Below, piece by piece: positions 33,694-43,018 of a stretch of DNA of 64,000 bases (position 1 is the stretch's first letter; each line of letters starts with the position of its first letter). The stretch covers positions 1,736,001 through 1,800,000 of the forward strand of contig NZ_CP011005.1 in assembly GCF_000950575.1 (NCBI RefSeq), read 5' to 3'. A program made the translations under genes and the position numbers. The DNA comes from Psychromicrobium lacuslunae. Its GTDB lineage: Bacteria; Actinomycetota; Actinomycetes; Actinomycetales; Micrococcaceae. The notes under the pieces are model-generated. The model searched no databases and was not told where the DNA came from. It worked only from the letters and a program-made list of their open reading frames with translations.

Positions 33694-34473
33694 ATGACAA
33701 ATATCCTCAGTACCCGAAACCTGCAGAAGAGCTATGGCAACACAATGGCCCTCGCTGGCGTCGATCTCGATCTGCGCAGCGGTGAATCCGTGGCCATTAT
33801 GGGCGCCTCGGGCTCTGGGAAAACGACTCTGCTGCACTGCTTAGCCGGAATTATCACTCCGGATGCCGGCATGGTTGGTTTTGCCAGCTCCCGCGGCGCC
33901 CAAACAATCTCGGTGATGCGCGAAACCGAGCGCTCCCGATTGCGGCGTGAATCTTTCGGTTTCGTCTTCCAGCAAGGCCTGCTGCTCCCCGAGCTAACCG
34001 CCTTGGAAAATGTGGCGCTCGCCCTGATGCTCGGTGGCACACCTCGTAGCCAGGCAGAAAACTATGCTCAGCAGTGGCTAGCCAGTCTTGGCTTGGCCGG
34101 AATGGAACAGCGCCGAATCGGCGAGCTCTCTGGCGGCCAGGCACAGCGGGTTGCTATAGCACGCGCCCAGGTCACCGGAGCGAGCGTGATCTTTGCCGAT
34201 GAGCCCACTGGGGCACTCGATTCACAGACGTCCGGGGAGGTGATGGATGCCTTGCTCAATAGCACAGTTGGACTGGGAAAGACTCTGATTTTGGTGACCC
34301 ATGACGCCGCTGTTGCCGCTCGCTGTGGACGGCTGGTACGGCTGCAAGACGGCCGGATCATCAGCGACAGCGCGGCCAAGCCCGGGCATTCCGACCAGCA
34401 GACAGCTAGCCAGCCGCAGCCGGCTCAGCCCCAGACCGGGCACGCTCAGCCGCGTACAACGCAGGTGGCCTGA
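33694..34473 (+). CDS. ABC transporter ATP-binding protein (MacB/LolD type)
   Basis: A 259-residue ATPase. Walker A is GASGSGKTTL, the signature motif LSGGQAQRVAIARA, Walker B VIFADEPTGALDS, and the switch histidine follows in LVTHDAAVA. A 30-residue Pro/Gln/Thr-rich tail (QTASQPQPAQPQ) ends the protein. It overlaps the permease gene by one base (TGATG). This subfamily pairs with FtsX-type permeases and acts in peptide or antibiotic export or resistance. The transported compound is unknown. Confidence 0.95.
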   Translation: MTNILSTRNLQKSYGNTMALAGVDLDLRSGESVAIMGASGSGKTTLLHCLAGIITPDAGMVGFASSRGAQTISVMRETERSRLRRESFGFVFQQGLLLPELTALENVALALMLGGTPRSQAENYAQQWLASLGLAGMEQRRIGELSGGQAQRVAIARAQVTGASVIFADEPTGALDSQTSGEVMDALLNSTVGLGKTLILVTHDAAVAARCGRLVRLQDGRIISDSAAKPGHSDQQTASQPQPAQPQTGHAQPRTTQVA

Positions 34474-35876
34474 TGAGTGCAATACTCAATCCGCCGCTGC
34501 CCCAGCTAAGCCCGAACACCAAACAACGGGGTGCTTCAGGACTGCGCACCGTCATCCGGCTGAGCCTCTTGACCGCGCGCGGCGGGATAGCGGGTAGCAC
34601 TCTCGTGCTACCAGTGGTCGCCTTCGCGCTCACCACCACCTTGCTGCTCGTGGTACTCGCTGGAACGTTATCCTTCTTCCGCTGGCAGGACGAATACAGC
34701 GGCCTTTATCAGACCCTGGCAGCAATTGCAGTTGCCTTATTGGTGGTTCCGCTACTGGCCTTGGGCGGCTCTGCAGCCCGGCTATCGGCGCGGCGACGCG
34801 ACGATAAACTTTCCACGCTCCGCTTATTGGGCGCCACTCCGGCCACCGTCAACGCCATGACGGTGTTGGAGTCAAGCGTGCTAGCACTCGGTGGAGCAGT
34901 GATCGGCGTACTCGGCTATTTGCTGCTCACTCCCCTGGTCGGTCTGATTCACTTCCGTGGTGAGGCTTTAGGAGCTAGCGCACTATGGCTCAGCCCGCTG
35001 CTGATCGTCGCCGTCGTGCTGGCAGTTGTATTGCTGGCCATAGTGAGCGCGGCAATTGGTCTGCGTCGAGTCAATATTTCGCCGCTCGGAGTACGGACCC
35101 GGCAGAATCCGCCTAAAGTCGCGGTGCTCAGAATCATTATCGGTGCTGTTTTCTTGCTGGGGGTCTACCTGGCGATGTCGAACATTGGCGCCTTCGGCTC
35201 GGTCGCTGCCATCGCCTTGGTAATGCTGCTGGGCTTCGGTGGCGTAATAGCGATGCTCAACCTGATGGGACCGGCAATCCTGGGGATGCTGGCCCAACGA
35301 CAATGGCGACGTGCTCAAACGCCGGTCAAGCTACTGGCCAGCAGACAGATCCTTGAATCGCCGAAAGCCGCCTGGCGCCAGGTCTCCGGGGTGGCAATGA
35401 CAAGTTTCATGGCGGTATTCTGCGGGGTCGGCTTATCGATAGTGGGTGACGCTGAATCTTCGGGCGCGAGCGGACAAGATGCTTTCCTGATTAGTGACAC
35501 CCGCACCGGGGTGATCATTACGCTAGTGATTTCCTTCATTATGGTGGCCTGCTCGATTGGCGTAAATCAAGCATCACAGATCTTGGATCGAGCCGAAATC
35601 CTGGTCAGTTTGGATCGTCTGGGTGCGCCGCGGCAAGTGATTGAAGCAGCCCGCAGCAGGGCTGTCATGTCACCGCTGCGGATTGTCTCACTCGGTTCAG
35701 CACTGATTGCTGCGGTGCTGGTGTTTCCGCTTACTGCACTCTCGGTTTTTATGAACCCGGTCACCATTCTGCTGGTGCTAGCCTGCTTATTCGGTGGCAT
35801 CCTGCTGGTCTGGTTGAGCCTGAAGGCCACTGCACCGGTGATGTCCAAGACCCTGAGCTCGGCCGAAAGAGTCTGA
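34473..35876 (+). CDS. FtsX-like ABC transporter permease
   Basis: A 467-residue membrane protein with about eight hydrophobic segments. LARRRDDKLSTLRLLGATPATV-like sequence (residues about 110-135) is the cytoplasmic element found before FtsX repeats, and a second copy reads SLDRLGAPRQVIEAARSRA near residue 385. It is translated with the preceding ATPase. The pair most resembles two-gene export systems of actinobacteria; no sensor kinase or peptide gene is nearby. Confidence 0.85.
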   Translation: MSAILNPPLPQLSPNTKQRGASGLRTVIRLSLLTARGGIAGSTLVLPVVAFALTTTLLLVVLAGTLSFFRWQDEYSGLYQTLAAIAVALLVVPLLALGGSAARLSARRRDDKLSTLRLLGATPATVNAMTVLESSVLALGGAVIGVLGYLLLTPLVGLIHFRGEALGASALWLSPLLIVAVVLAVVLLAIVSAAIGLRRVNISPLGVRTRQNPPKVAVLRIIIGAVFLLGVYLAMSNIGAFGSVAAIALVMLLGFGGVIAMLNLMGPAILGMLAQRQWRRAQTPVKLLASRQILESPKAAWRQVSGVAMTSFMAVFCGVGLSIVGDAESSGASGQDAFLISDTRTGVIITLVISFIMVACSIGVNQASQILDRAEILVSLDRLGAPRQVIEAARSRAVMSPLRIVSLGSALIAAVLVFPLTALSVFMNPVTILLVLACLFGGILLVWLSLKATAPVMSKTLSSAERV

Positions 35877-35878
35877 GC

Positions 35879-35930
35879 AACAGCAGAGCGCCCTGGCCCC
35901 CTGGGAATAGGGCCGGGGCGCTCTGCTGTT
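35879..35930. terminator. Bidirectional terminator
   Basis: AACAGCAGAGCGCCCTGGCCC-type arms of 21 bp (35879-35899 and 35910-35930) with one wobble pair and a 10-base loop, bordered by AA/TT ends. It lies three bases past the FtsX-like stop and 33 bp before the htrA stop, in a convergent gap. Confidence 0.85.
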
Positions 35931-35963
35931 TGAAACTCAGCGACTAGTCAGCGCTCACGGTGC

Positions 35964-37673
35964 TTATTCGCTTGCCGCCCCCAGGGTGACGTCCACCGAT
36001 TGAGTTTTGCCGCCACGCAGGTAGCTCACCTTAACGGTGCTGCCTGCAGCTTGTTCGCGCACCGCCGCGGTCAGCGAGGAGGCATCGTCAATCACCCGGC
36101 TGCCGAGGTTAGTGATCACATCACCCACCTTGATACCTGCCTTTTCGGCGGCAGATCCACTGGTTACCTGGGCCACCACCGCCCCGACGGTGAAGGAAGA
36201 ACTAGACTGCTGCTCCTGGTCGCTGCCAGCCGATTGGGGTCGCACACTCACCCCTAGCTGACCATGACTAGCTTTGCCGCTCGAGATCAGCTCCTGGGCA
36301 ATCCGTTTTGCGGTGTTGATCGGAATTGAGAAGCCGACGCCAATGTTCCCGCCGCTGCTGCTGTCACTCGAACTCGAACCGGTACCGGCAATAGCGACGT
36401 TGACGCCGATGACTTGGCCCGAAGAGTTAACCAGAGCACCACCGGAGTTACCCGGATTAATCGCCGCATCGGTCTGAATCACATTGATATTGATTGACCC
36501 CTGGGCGCTGGTGTTGGGCGAGGAGCCATCCGGCGGTGCGAAGTTGAAGCCACCGTTACCACCGTTCTCGCTCTGCGAGGAGTCGCTTTGCTGCTTCGGT
36601 ACCGCAGAGGAAGCCACCGAAATTGTCCGGTTGGCAGTGGAGACGATGCCATCGGTCACCGTGCCGCTGAGCCCGAGTGGAGCACCGATGGCAATTGCGG
36701 TATCACCCACATTGACCTTGCTGGAATCCCCCAAGTCGGCGGGCTTCAAGTCGGTTGCATCAATTTTGATCACGGCGAGGTCATTGAGCGGATCGGTACC
36801 AACGATTTTGGCGCTGAAGACCCGGCCGTCATTGAGCTTGACCTGAATCGTCGGATTAGCGGCTTTGCCGTCAAGGGTGACGACGTGAGTATTTGTCAGG
36901 ATATTGCCACTGCTGTCGAGAATGATGCCTGAACCGGTGCCACCGGCGCTTCCCGAGTTAACCCCAATGGTGACCACCGAGGGTGAAGCTTTCGCCGCCG
37001 CCCCGGTAATCGCATTAACCGATTCGGCATTATTGACAATGACTGGCGAGTTTTGGCTCTGTTGTACCGATCCGGCGTTGCTTTGACCGCCGGCCAGCAA
37101 ACCGGTGGTGCCCAGCGAGGCACCGGCTCCGATCACCGCGGCGATCACCATTCCGGCAACCAAGGCACCGGTACCGAAACGCTTCCGACCGCTTCCCGTC
37201 GCGCCATTGGCAGCACCGGCCGCGGGTGGCAGCGGCGTCGGGGCGCCAAAGGAATTACCCGGGTGGGTGCTCTGCGGGTGAGCATAACGAGGCTGTTCCG
37301 CTGCTGGCGTCGAAGGCTGAAAGTTTGGCGAAGGATACCCCGGTGCCGTGGTGAGCGGCTGAGTCTCATTCAACGAGATCGGCGCTGTCTCACCGGCATT
37401 CCCGCTGGACTGGGCCTGAGATTGCTGGGTCTGAGTTTGCTGGCCCTGGCTCTGTTGACCGGGGGTCCGTTGATTGGGGTTCTCCTGCGCCGCTCTGCCC
37501 TGCGCTGTTGCGCTCTGCCACCATCCTTGCGGATGCGGCGTGGGGGTGCCGGTCGAACCCTCACTAGGCGTCGGCTGACCCACCGGGCCTGCTGGCGCGA
37601 TGCTCTGCGACTCGTTGTGTTGTGGCTCAGGATTCTGCGGTTCTGGCTGCGAACCGGGTGTTTGCTCTGACAT
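35964..37673 (-). CDS. HtrA/DegP-type membrane-anchored serine protease
   Basis: A 569-residue protease. The N-terminal 165 residues are a Pro/Gln/Ser-rich cytoplasmic tail; one membrane segment (about 166-195) follows; the trypsin-like domain has H263 (NTHVV), D298 (LNDLAVIKID) and S410 (INPGNSGGAL); a C-terminal PDZ domain occupies about 475-565 (AEKAGIKVGDVITNLGSRV). An inserted Gln/Ser/Asn/Gly-rich loop stands at 355-390 between protease strands. It acts outside the membrane in protein quality control or processing. A convergent terminator separates it from the ABC exporter genes. Confidence 0.95.
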   Translation of the reverse strand: MSEQTPGSQPEPQNPEPQHNESQSIAPAGPVGQPTPSEGSTGTPTPHPQGWWQSATAQGRAAQENPNQRTPGQQSQGQQTQTQQSQAQSSGNAGETAPISLNETQPLTTAPGYPSPNFQPSTPAAEQPRYAHPQSTHPGNSFGAPTPLPPAAGAANGATGSGRKRFGTGALVAGMVIAAVIGAGASLGTTGLLAGGQSNAGSVQQSQNSPVIVNNAESVNAITGAAAKASPSVVTIGVNSGSAGGTGSGIILDSSGNILTNTHVVTLDGKAANPTIQVKLNDGRVFSAKIVGTDPLNDLAVIKIDATDLKPADLGDSSKVNVGDTAIAIGAPLGLSGTVTDGIVSTANRTISVASSAVPKQQSDSSQSENGGNGGFNFAPPDGSSPNTSAQGSININVIQTDAAINPGNSGGALVNSSGQVIGVNVAIAGTGSSSSDSSSGGNIGVGFSIPINTAKRIAQELISSGKASHGQLGVSVRPQSAGSDQEQQSSSSFTVGAVVAQVTSGSAAEKAGIKVGDVITNLGSRVIDDASSLTAAVREQAAGSTVKVSYLRGGKTQSVDVTLGAASE

Positions 37674-37926
37674 TGCGCTTCCTGCTTCTTCATCGGTTGT
37701 TCTTGGTTCAACTATTGCCGCAACACTTAAGCCAGATAGGTGTATTTACTGAAGGCAGGCTGTGAGAAAGCTGGTGACAAACCCTATGCCCGAGCTGTGT
37801 TTCGCCAACAGCATAGCCCCGGGGTTGGACGGTCTGTCAGATACACCCATAGGATGGAAAAAAGGGTTGACCGCGGGATGCAGGGGCCAATCGGCCGTGG
37901 CGATCTCGCACTGACGAAGGATGTCC

Positions 37927-40038
37927 ATGCGATCACAATTCGCCCGCTCTGCGGCTAAACCGCTCGGCCGGATTCTTACCGCCCTCAGCCTCAGCGCCAT
38001 GCTGGTGTTGCCTACCGCAACCGCGCAGGCCGCCCCTTTACCGGCCGAGCCGCCGGTGAGCATTCCCTCCGGCCAGAACATCGTTGACGACGCCAATGTA
38101 CTCGGCAGCCGGAAAGCTGATGTGCAGGCCGCCATTACCAAGTTGCTCAACGATAAGAAGTACAACTTCTATTTCGTCACGGTGAAGAACTTCGAGAACC
38201 CCAGCTCGGCTACCGACTGGGCCACCCAAGTCGCCACCAATAAGGGCATGGGCAATTTCGATCTGGTGCTGGCCATCGCCACCGATCAAGGCAAGTTCAG
38301 CCTGCAGAAGGCAAAGAACTCAAAGATCACCAACGCCCAGCGCGACAGCATTATCCAGAATGCGATCAATCCAAATCTGGCCAATGGCAAAAAAGACTAT
38401 GCCCAAGCGGCAATAGACACTGCCGCGGCCATTGGTGACGCGGCCGGAGGCGGCAGCGGATCAGTACCCAACCCGACCGGAGGAATTGTGGGCACAGTGA
38501 TTTTCCTTGTCCTAGTGGCCGCGGCGGTGGTGGCATTCTTAGTGTTCCGCCGACGCAAAAAACAGAAAGCCGTCGCCGATACCGCCAGTGGCATCGGCCC
38601 GAGCGGCGAGCAACTCGATCCGATGGCTGGCACCAGCGTCGAGGAGCTCAAAACCCGAGCCGGATCCTTGCTGATCGCCGCCGATGATGCGATTAAGTCG
38701 AGCGAGCAGGAGATCAGTTTCGCCCAGGCAGCCTACGGCGATGACTCGGTCAAACCATTCCAGGCTGCCCTGGCCGAGGCCAAGAATCATCTCAATGAAT
38801 CCTTCAAGCTGCAACAACAACTCGATGACGAAATCCCCGACACCATTGAGCAGCAACGCGCTTGGTACGGCGAGATCATCCGTCGCTCCGAGGACGCCAA
38901 TAAGGCGCTAGCCGAGCAAAAGCAGAGTTTTGATTCATTGCGTGAGCTGGAGAAGAATGCTCCGCAAGCACTCGCTTCGGTGAGTGCTGAAGCTCAGCAA
39001 GTACGAGCCGGTTTGGCGGGCGTTCAAGCCACCCTGGCCGATCTCCAGAGTCGCTATGCGGATTCCGCCACGGCGACCATTAAGGACAATATTGCCCAGG
39101 CCGAGGAGCGCCTGAGCTTCGTTGACACCGCCTCGCAAAATGCCACTCAGAAACTGAGTTCTCAGGACGCTGCCGGGGCGGCGGTGGCAGTCCGCGCCGC
39201 GGAAGAGTCACTGCACCAGGCGAAATTGCTCGAAGACGCGATTGGCAAGGTCGCCGCCGATATCCAGGCGGCGGCAAGCCAGCTGCCCAGTGCTCTGGCC
39301 GAAGCCAATAACGATTTGCTACAGGCCAAGGCAATGGTCTCCTCGGGACAGGACGCAGCGGCGAGTGGGCAGGTCGCCGCCGTCGAAGCAGTACTGAACC
39401 AAGTGCAGGGGCAGCTTGCCGCTGGGAAAACAGACCCGAGTGCGCTCTTACAACAGGTAGAGACTGCCCACAGCAATCTCGATCAGTTACTTACCGGCAT
39501 CCGCGATCAGCAACAGCAAGCGCAACGCGCGCAAGCTGCCTTGCAGCAGGCAATCTCCAGTGCTCAGGCGCAGATTTCCTCGGCTCAGGACTATATTGCT
39601 GCGCGCCGCGGTGGGGTGGGCGCCGAAGCTCGCACCAGAATCGCCGAGGCACAGCGCAATCTCGATTACGCACTGTCCATTCAGAGCAGCGATCCGGTGA
39701 GCGCCCTGGCCTACGCTAACCAGGCAATTGCCTTGGCTCAGCAAGCCGCTCAATACGCCCAGTCGGACGTCAATAGCTTTGGCTATGCCGATTCTGGTTA
39801 CGGTCGCGGCGGCTATGGGGGTGGCGGCGGAGGCGGCTTCGGCGGCGGCTTCGGCGGCGCTATCTTGGGTGGCATCCTGGGCGGCATGCTCTCCGGTGGC
39901 GGTCACAACAACTCCAACTGGGGTGGCGGCGGCTTCGGCGGTTGGAGCGACGGCGGAGGAGGCGACGGCGGCGGCTTCGGTGGCGGCGGCGATTTCGGCG
40001 GCTTCGGGGGCGATTCCGGGGGCGACGGAAGTTTCTAA
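37927..40038 (+). CDS. TPM-domain membrane protein with coiled coil and Gly-rich tail
   Basis: A protein of about 703 residues. The signal peptide ends near AQAAP; the TPM (YgcG/MOLO1-like) domain reads NIVDDANVLGSRKADVQAAI and NFDLVLAIATDQGKFSLQ; a membrane segment follows (GTVIFLVLVAAAVVAFLVF); then a long Gln/Ala-rich coiled coil and a Gly-rich C-terminus with Phe/Tyr. The ATG at 37927 has GAAGG six bases upstream; 37921 (two codons earlier) is also possible but abuts the Shine-Dalgarno. PspA is encoded 112 bp downstream, and such TPM-PspA pairs are common in actinobacteria. Function of TPM proteins is still poorly defined. Confidence 0.9.
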   Translation: MRSQFARSAAKPLGRILTALSLSAMLVLPTATAQAAPLPAEPPVSIPSGQNIVDDANVLGSRKADVQAAITKLLNDKKYNFYFVTVKNFENPSSATDWATQVATNKGMGNFDLVLAIATDQGKFSLQKAKNSKITNAQRDSIIQNAINPNLANGKKDYAQAAIDTAAAIGDAAGGGSGSVPNPTGGIVGTVIFLVLVAAAVVAFLVFRRRKKQKAVADTASGIGPSGEQLDPMAGTSVEELKTRAGSLLIAADDAIKSSEQEISFAQAAYGDDSVKPFQAALAEAKNHLNESFKLQQQLDDEIPDTIEQQRAWYGEIIRRSEDANKALAEQKQSFDSLRELEKNAPQALASVSAEAQQVRAGLAGVQATLADLQSRYADSATATIKDNIAQAEERLSFVDTASQNATQKLSSQDAAGAAVAVRAAEESLHQAKLLEDAIGKVAADIQAAASQLPSALAEANNDLLQAKAMVSSGQDAAASGQVAAVEAVLNQVQGQLAAGKTDPSALLQQVETAHSNLDQLLTGIRDQQQQAQRAQAALQQAISSAQAQISSAQDYIAARRGGVGAEARTRIAEAQRNLDYALSIQSSDPVSALAYANQAIALAQQAAQYAQSDVNSFGYADSGYGRGGYGGGGGGGFGGGFGGAILGGILGGMLSGGGHNNSNWGGGGFGGWSDGGGGDGGGFGGGGDFGGFGGDSGGDGSF

Positions 40039-40150
40039 CTTCCGCTTAGCTCTAGCCAAGACGGTAGAACTTTGAGAATCTACCTACAACAGAACTCCAT
40101 CCATGGGGATGGTGAGATTGTTCATCAATAGCAGGACGAAAGGTACCACG

Positions 40151-40969
40151 ATGGTAAAGCAGTCAATCTTTGGCCGCATCGGACAGCTGGCCAAGGCCAA
40201 TATCAACGCGCTGCTTGATCAGGCCGAAGATCCGCAGAAGATGCTCGATCAGATGGTTCGTGATTACACCAATAACATCGCCGAGGCTGAGTCGGCGGTT
40301 GCGCAGACTATCGGTAACCTGCGGATGCTGCAGGACGATTACAACGAAGACATCAAGAACGCCCAGGACTGGGGAAATAAGGCACTCGCCGCTAGCCGCA
40401 AGGCCGATGAGTACCGCACTGCTGGCAATGCCGCCGATGCACAGAAGTTCGACAATCTGGCCAAGGTGGCTCTGCAGCGACAGATCACCTCGGAGAACGA
40501 AGCTAAATCGGCAGAGCCCAATATCCAGTCGCAGGAAGCCGTCGTCGAGCAGCTGAAGAACGGCCTGAACCAGATGAAGGGCAAGCTCAACGAGCTGTCC
40601 TCCAAGCGAAACGAACTGGTTGCCCGCTCCAAGACCGCGCAGGCACAGTCCCAAGTCAACGACGCTATTGGCAGCATCAATATCCTGGACCCAACCAGCG
40701 AAGTCAGCCGCTTCGAGGACAAGATTCGTCGCGAAGAGGCCAAGGTCCGTGGCCAGCAGGAACTGGCTTCCTCCAGTCTGGACGCCCAGTTCAATAGCCT
40801 TGAGGATCTGGGCGAGCAGACCGAGGTTGAGGCTCGACTTGCGGCGTTGAAGACCGGCGGCTCCCCCGCTGCGATCAATGCTTCGCAGGCTGCTCCGGCA
40901 GCGAACCCGGCAGCAGCCGCTCCGGCAGCAACACCGGCAGTCAATGAGGACGACTTCAAGTCTCTCTAA
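40151..40969 (+). CDS. pspA: PspA/IM30-family membrane-stress protein
   Basis: A 272-residue peripheral membrane protein of the ESCRT-III-like PspA family that forms helical scaffolds on stressed membranes. Nearly all of residues 1-215 is coiled coil; the family start SIFGRIGQLAKANINALLDQAEDP and VRDYTNNIAEAESAVAQ are seen. A low-complexity Ala/Pro tail ends in DDFKSL. The ATG at 40151 has AAAGG upstream; the longer frame from 40103 is not conserved. Its operon with the TPM gene suggests joint membrane maintenance. Confidence 0.94.
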   Translation: MVKQSIFGRIGQLAKANINALLDQAEDPQKMLDQMVRDYTNNIAEAESAVAQTIGNLRMLQDDYNEDIKNAQDWGNKALAASRKADEYRTAGNAADAQKFDNLAKVALQRQITSENEAKSAEPNIQSQEAVVEQLKNGLNQMKGKLNELSSKRNELVARSKTAQAQSQVNDAIGSINILDPTSEVSRFEDKIRREEAKVRGQQELASSSLDAQFNSLEDLGEQTEVEARLAALKTGGSPAAINASQAAPAANPAAAAPAATPAVNEDDFKSL

Positions 40970-40976
40970 GCCAGAC

Positions 40977-41024
40977 AAGCTGAAAGGGTGGTTCCGGGAT
41001 GTCCCGGAACCACCCTTTCAGCTT
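40977..41024. terminator. Bidirectional terminator
   Basis: A perfect 23-bp inverted repeat (40977-40999 and 41002-41024) with core GGGTGGTTCCGGGA and AAGC/GCTT ends. It lies seven bases past the pspA stop and before the stop of the convergent subtilisin-like gene. Confidence 0.88.
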
Positions 41025-41063
41025 TAAGCCCTCAGTCCATCGGCTGAATGGGCAGCCGCTCGA

Positions 41064-42779
41064 CTAGCCAGCGCTCTTCAGCTGAGCAATGAGTTTATCG
41101 GCCTGAATCAGGCCGCTGCCAACAGTATCGGCGCCATACCCAGCGGCAGCCGCCACGGTGGCATTGCCGCTAGCGATGGCAGCGCGGATCTTTGTCGGCG
41201 TTGTCGTCGGAACCGCAGAAATGGCCAGTGCCGCTACCCCTGCCGCGGCTGGTGCTGCCGCGCTGGTGCCACAGAAGGAGCTGAAGCCCTGAACGGTGGT
41301 TGCCACGCAGTCGGGCGCCATCACGGCCGGCCCGGGCATTACCCAGGGCTGCGCAAGAACAGCGCCGTCGTCATCGAAGTAGTGAGTCACCGCGCCTCGT
41401 GAAGAATAGCTCTCGGGGACGGTCGGGGTCGACCAGTTCGACGCCGCCACCGGTAGCGATGCTCCTGATGAGCTTGCTCCAGCGTTGACCGTGGTGACGT
41501 TCCCCAGGCCCGCGGTGAGGTTGCCGTTGGAGCGGATCCGGAAGACTGCGGGGGTGGTGCCAGCCTTGTGGATCACTCGCAGGTAGACGTCCTTCGCCGA
41601 GCTGGAAGTATTTTTGTAGGACAGATCTTCCTGCGGAATTCCCGAGGCAATATTGTCATCGCTAGACTGCGTCAACACCTTGCCGGTGCTGTCGACCAGC
41701 TGGACGTTAAGATCGGAGCTGGCGTGCCCCCATGCTTCCTGCCACTGGAAATCGAAATACTGAGTGCCCGAAGCGGCGATGGTGGCGATCTTCTTGCTGG
41801 TCACGCCATTGCCGAAGTTCTGATACTCAATCCCGCTACTGGCGTCCGCAACAAAAGCCGAAGCCTGTTCCCAAGCCGACTTTGAGCCTCGGTTACCTGC
41901 GGAAGAGAAATAAGTGACACCCGAGGCCACCGCGTTCTTGACGGCGATTGCTTCCGGGCCATTCTGATAGACCGGAGCCGTGATGTCGTAGATATCGTCC
42001 GCAATCACCTTGGCTCCCGCGTTCACCAACTGGCTGATAGCTTGAGCCTTTTTCTGCGAAGTCGCGCTTGAGAAAGCCATCTCGGTGACTCCGGGGGCTT
42101 CGTCATAGATGATCTCAGACATTGCCAGACCTTCATCACTGGAACCGACCGAACCATCGGTCAGCACGTCGACGCTTGCGGGCAAGTCACCCGTCGCCTG
42201 TGAACCCGCCACGCCTTGACCGACTCGGTTGATCGAGTCCGAAATCACTCCCACTTTGACCCCGGCACCGGTTACCCCGGGTTGACTGCTCGTTCCGGTA
42301 CGTGCCGCGGGAGCATTGACCACTGCGTCGCCCTGAGATTGCACCGTGCCAGCGTCGGTAAAGGAGCCCCAGTTCGCCGGACTGATTCTGCGAATATCTG
42401 AGATGCCGGTGAACTTTGCCAGGTTACTGGTACTGACCTTGCCGTAGATAGTTGGCAATGCGCCTTGGGCGAGCACCTCAACATCAGTCAAACCCGCCTT
42501 GATCAGGGCTGACTTCACGGTGTTGAGCTTTCCGGGTGAGGTGGAAATTTCCACCGGGACGATGACGCCGCCCACGGCTTCCGGTGTCCGGCTGCGCAGC
42601 TGATTTTCGGCCTGATTGAGTACCGACTTCATCAGTGATGAAAGTGCCTGTGGTGAGCCGGCAGGCTGTTGCGGTCCAGCGGCCATCGCCGGGGTCATCC
42701 CAGCCGCCAGCACTACCGCTCCGGTGGCTAGCGCAGCTGCCAGCTGACGTACGCCCCGAGATTTCCAGTAAGAATGCAT
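41064..42779 (-). CDS. Secreted subtilisin-like (S8-fold) protein with Glu replacing His
   Basis: A 571-residue exported protein. A signal peptide (1-34, ending AMAA) is followed by a propeptide-like region, then an S8 fold: D181 (GVKVGVISDS), E216 in SSDEGLAMSEIIYDEAPG where subtilisins have the catalytic His (HGT), N296 of the oxyanion hole (SSAGNRG), and S506 in CGTSAAAPAAAG. An inserted beta-domain stands at about 320-445 (QYFDFQW, FRIRSNGN). Glu in this place recalls sedolisins (S53), so an acid-active variant is possible, or loss of activity. The ATG at 42779 has GAGGGAG upstream. Confidence 0.87.
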   Translation of the reverse strand: MHSYWKSRGVRQLAAALATGAVVLAAGMTPAMAAGPQQPAGSPQALSSLMKSVLNQAENQLRSRTPEAVGGVIVPVEISTSPGKLNTVKSALIKAGLTDVEVLAQGALPTIYGKVSTSNLAKFTGISDIRRISPANWGSFTDAGTVQSQGDAVVNAPAARTGTSSQPGVTGAGVKVGVISDSINRVGQGVAGSQATGDLPASVDVLTDGSVGSSDEGLAMSEIIYDEAPGVTEMAFSSATSQKKAQAISQLVNAGAKVIADDIYDITAPVYQNGPEAIAVKNAVASGVTYFSSAGNRGSKSAWEQASAFVADASSGIEYQNFGNGVTSKKIATIAASGTQYFDFQWQEAWGHASSDLNVQLVDSTGKVLTQSSDDNIASGIPQEDLSYKNTSSSAKDVYLRVIHKAGTTPAVFRIRSNGNLTAGLGNVTTVNAGASSSGASLPVAASNWSTPTVPESYSSRGAVTHYFDDDGAVLAQPWVMPGPAVMAPDCVATTVQGFSSFCGTSAAAPAAAGVAALAISAVPTTTPTKIRAAIASGNATVAAAAGYGADTVGSGLIQADKLIAQLKSAG

Positions 42780-42973
42780 TAGTACTCCCTCTTCAAACGA
42801 CGGATCACGGTTCACTTAACCGGTTCAGAGCAGCATAGGGGGCCTTATCCGAAAAAACCCCGGGAAAAAGCTGACAGTTTGCCGGTGTGCTCACGGCGAA
42901 CAAGCTAGCTACCAAGAATTCCCTTGGCTACGCTAAAAACGTGGGGTCCTGGAACACTGCGAGCCGCAGCATT

Positions 42974-43018
42974 GCGCAACGAAACACAGCGCAATACAAC
43001 ACAGCGCAACAGAACAAG
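42974..43018 (+). repeat. 15-bp tandem repeat x3 before the DUF6412-like gene
   Basis: GCGCAACGAAACACA, GCGCAATACAACACA and GCGCAACAGAACAAG follow one another and end right at the ATG at 43019. If translation starts upstream (GTG at 42887) they encode AQRNT-AQYNT-AQQNK. A multiple-of-three period would fit coding, but this N-terminus has no ribosome-binding site and is otherwise non-conserved in character. Confidence 0.6.

Noticed and set aside
39487-40059. 190-codon Ala-rich minus-strand frame
   Set aside because: Antisense to the Gly-rich tail of the TPM protein.
40163-40978. 271-codon minus-strand frame
   Set aside because: Antisense to pspA; Leu/Gly/Ser-rich composition comes from the complement of the Gln/Ala-rich coiled coil.
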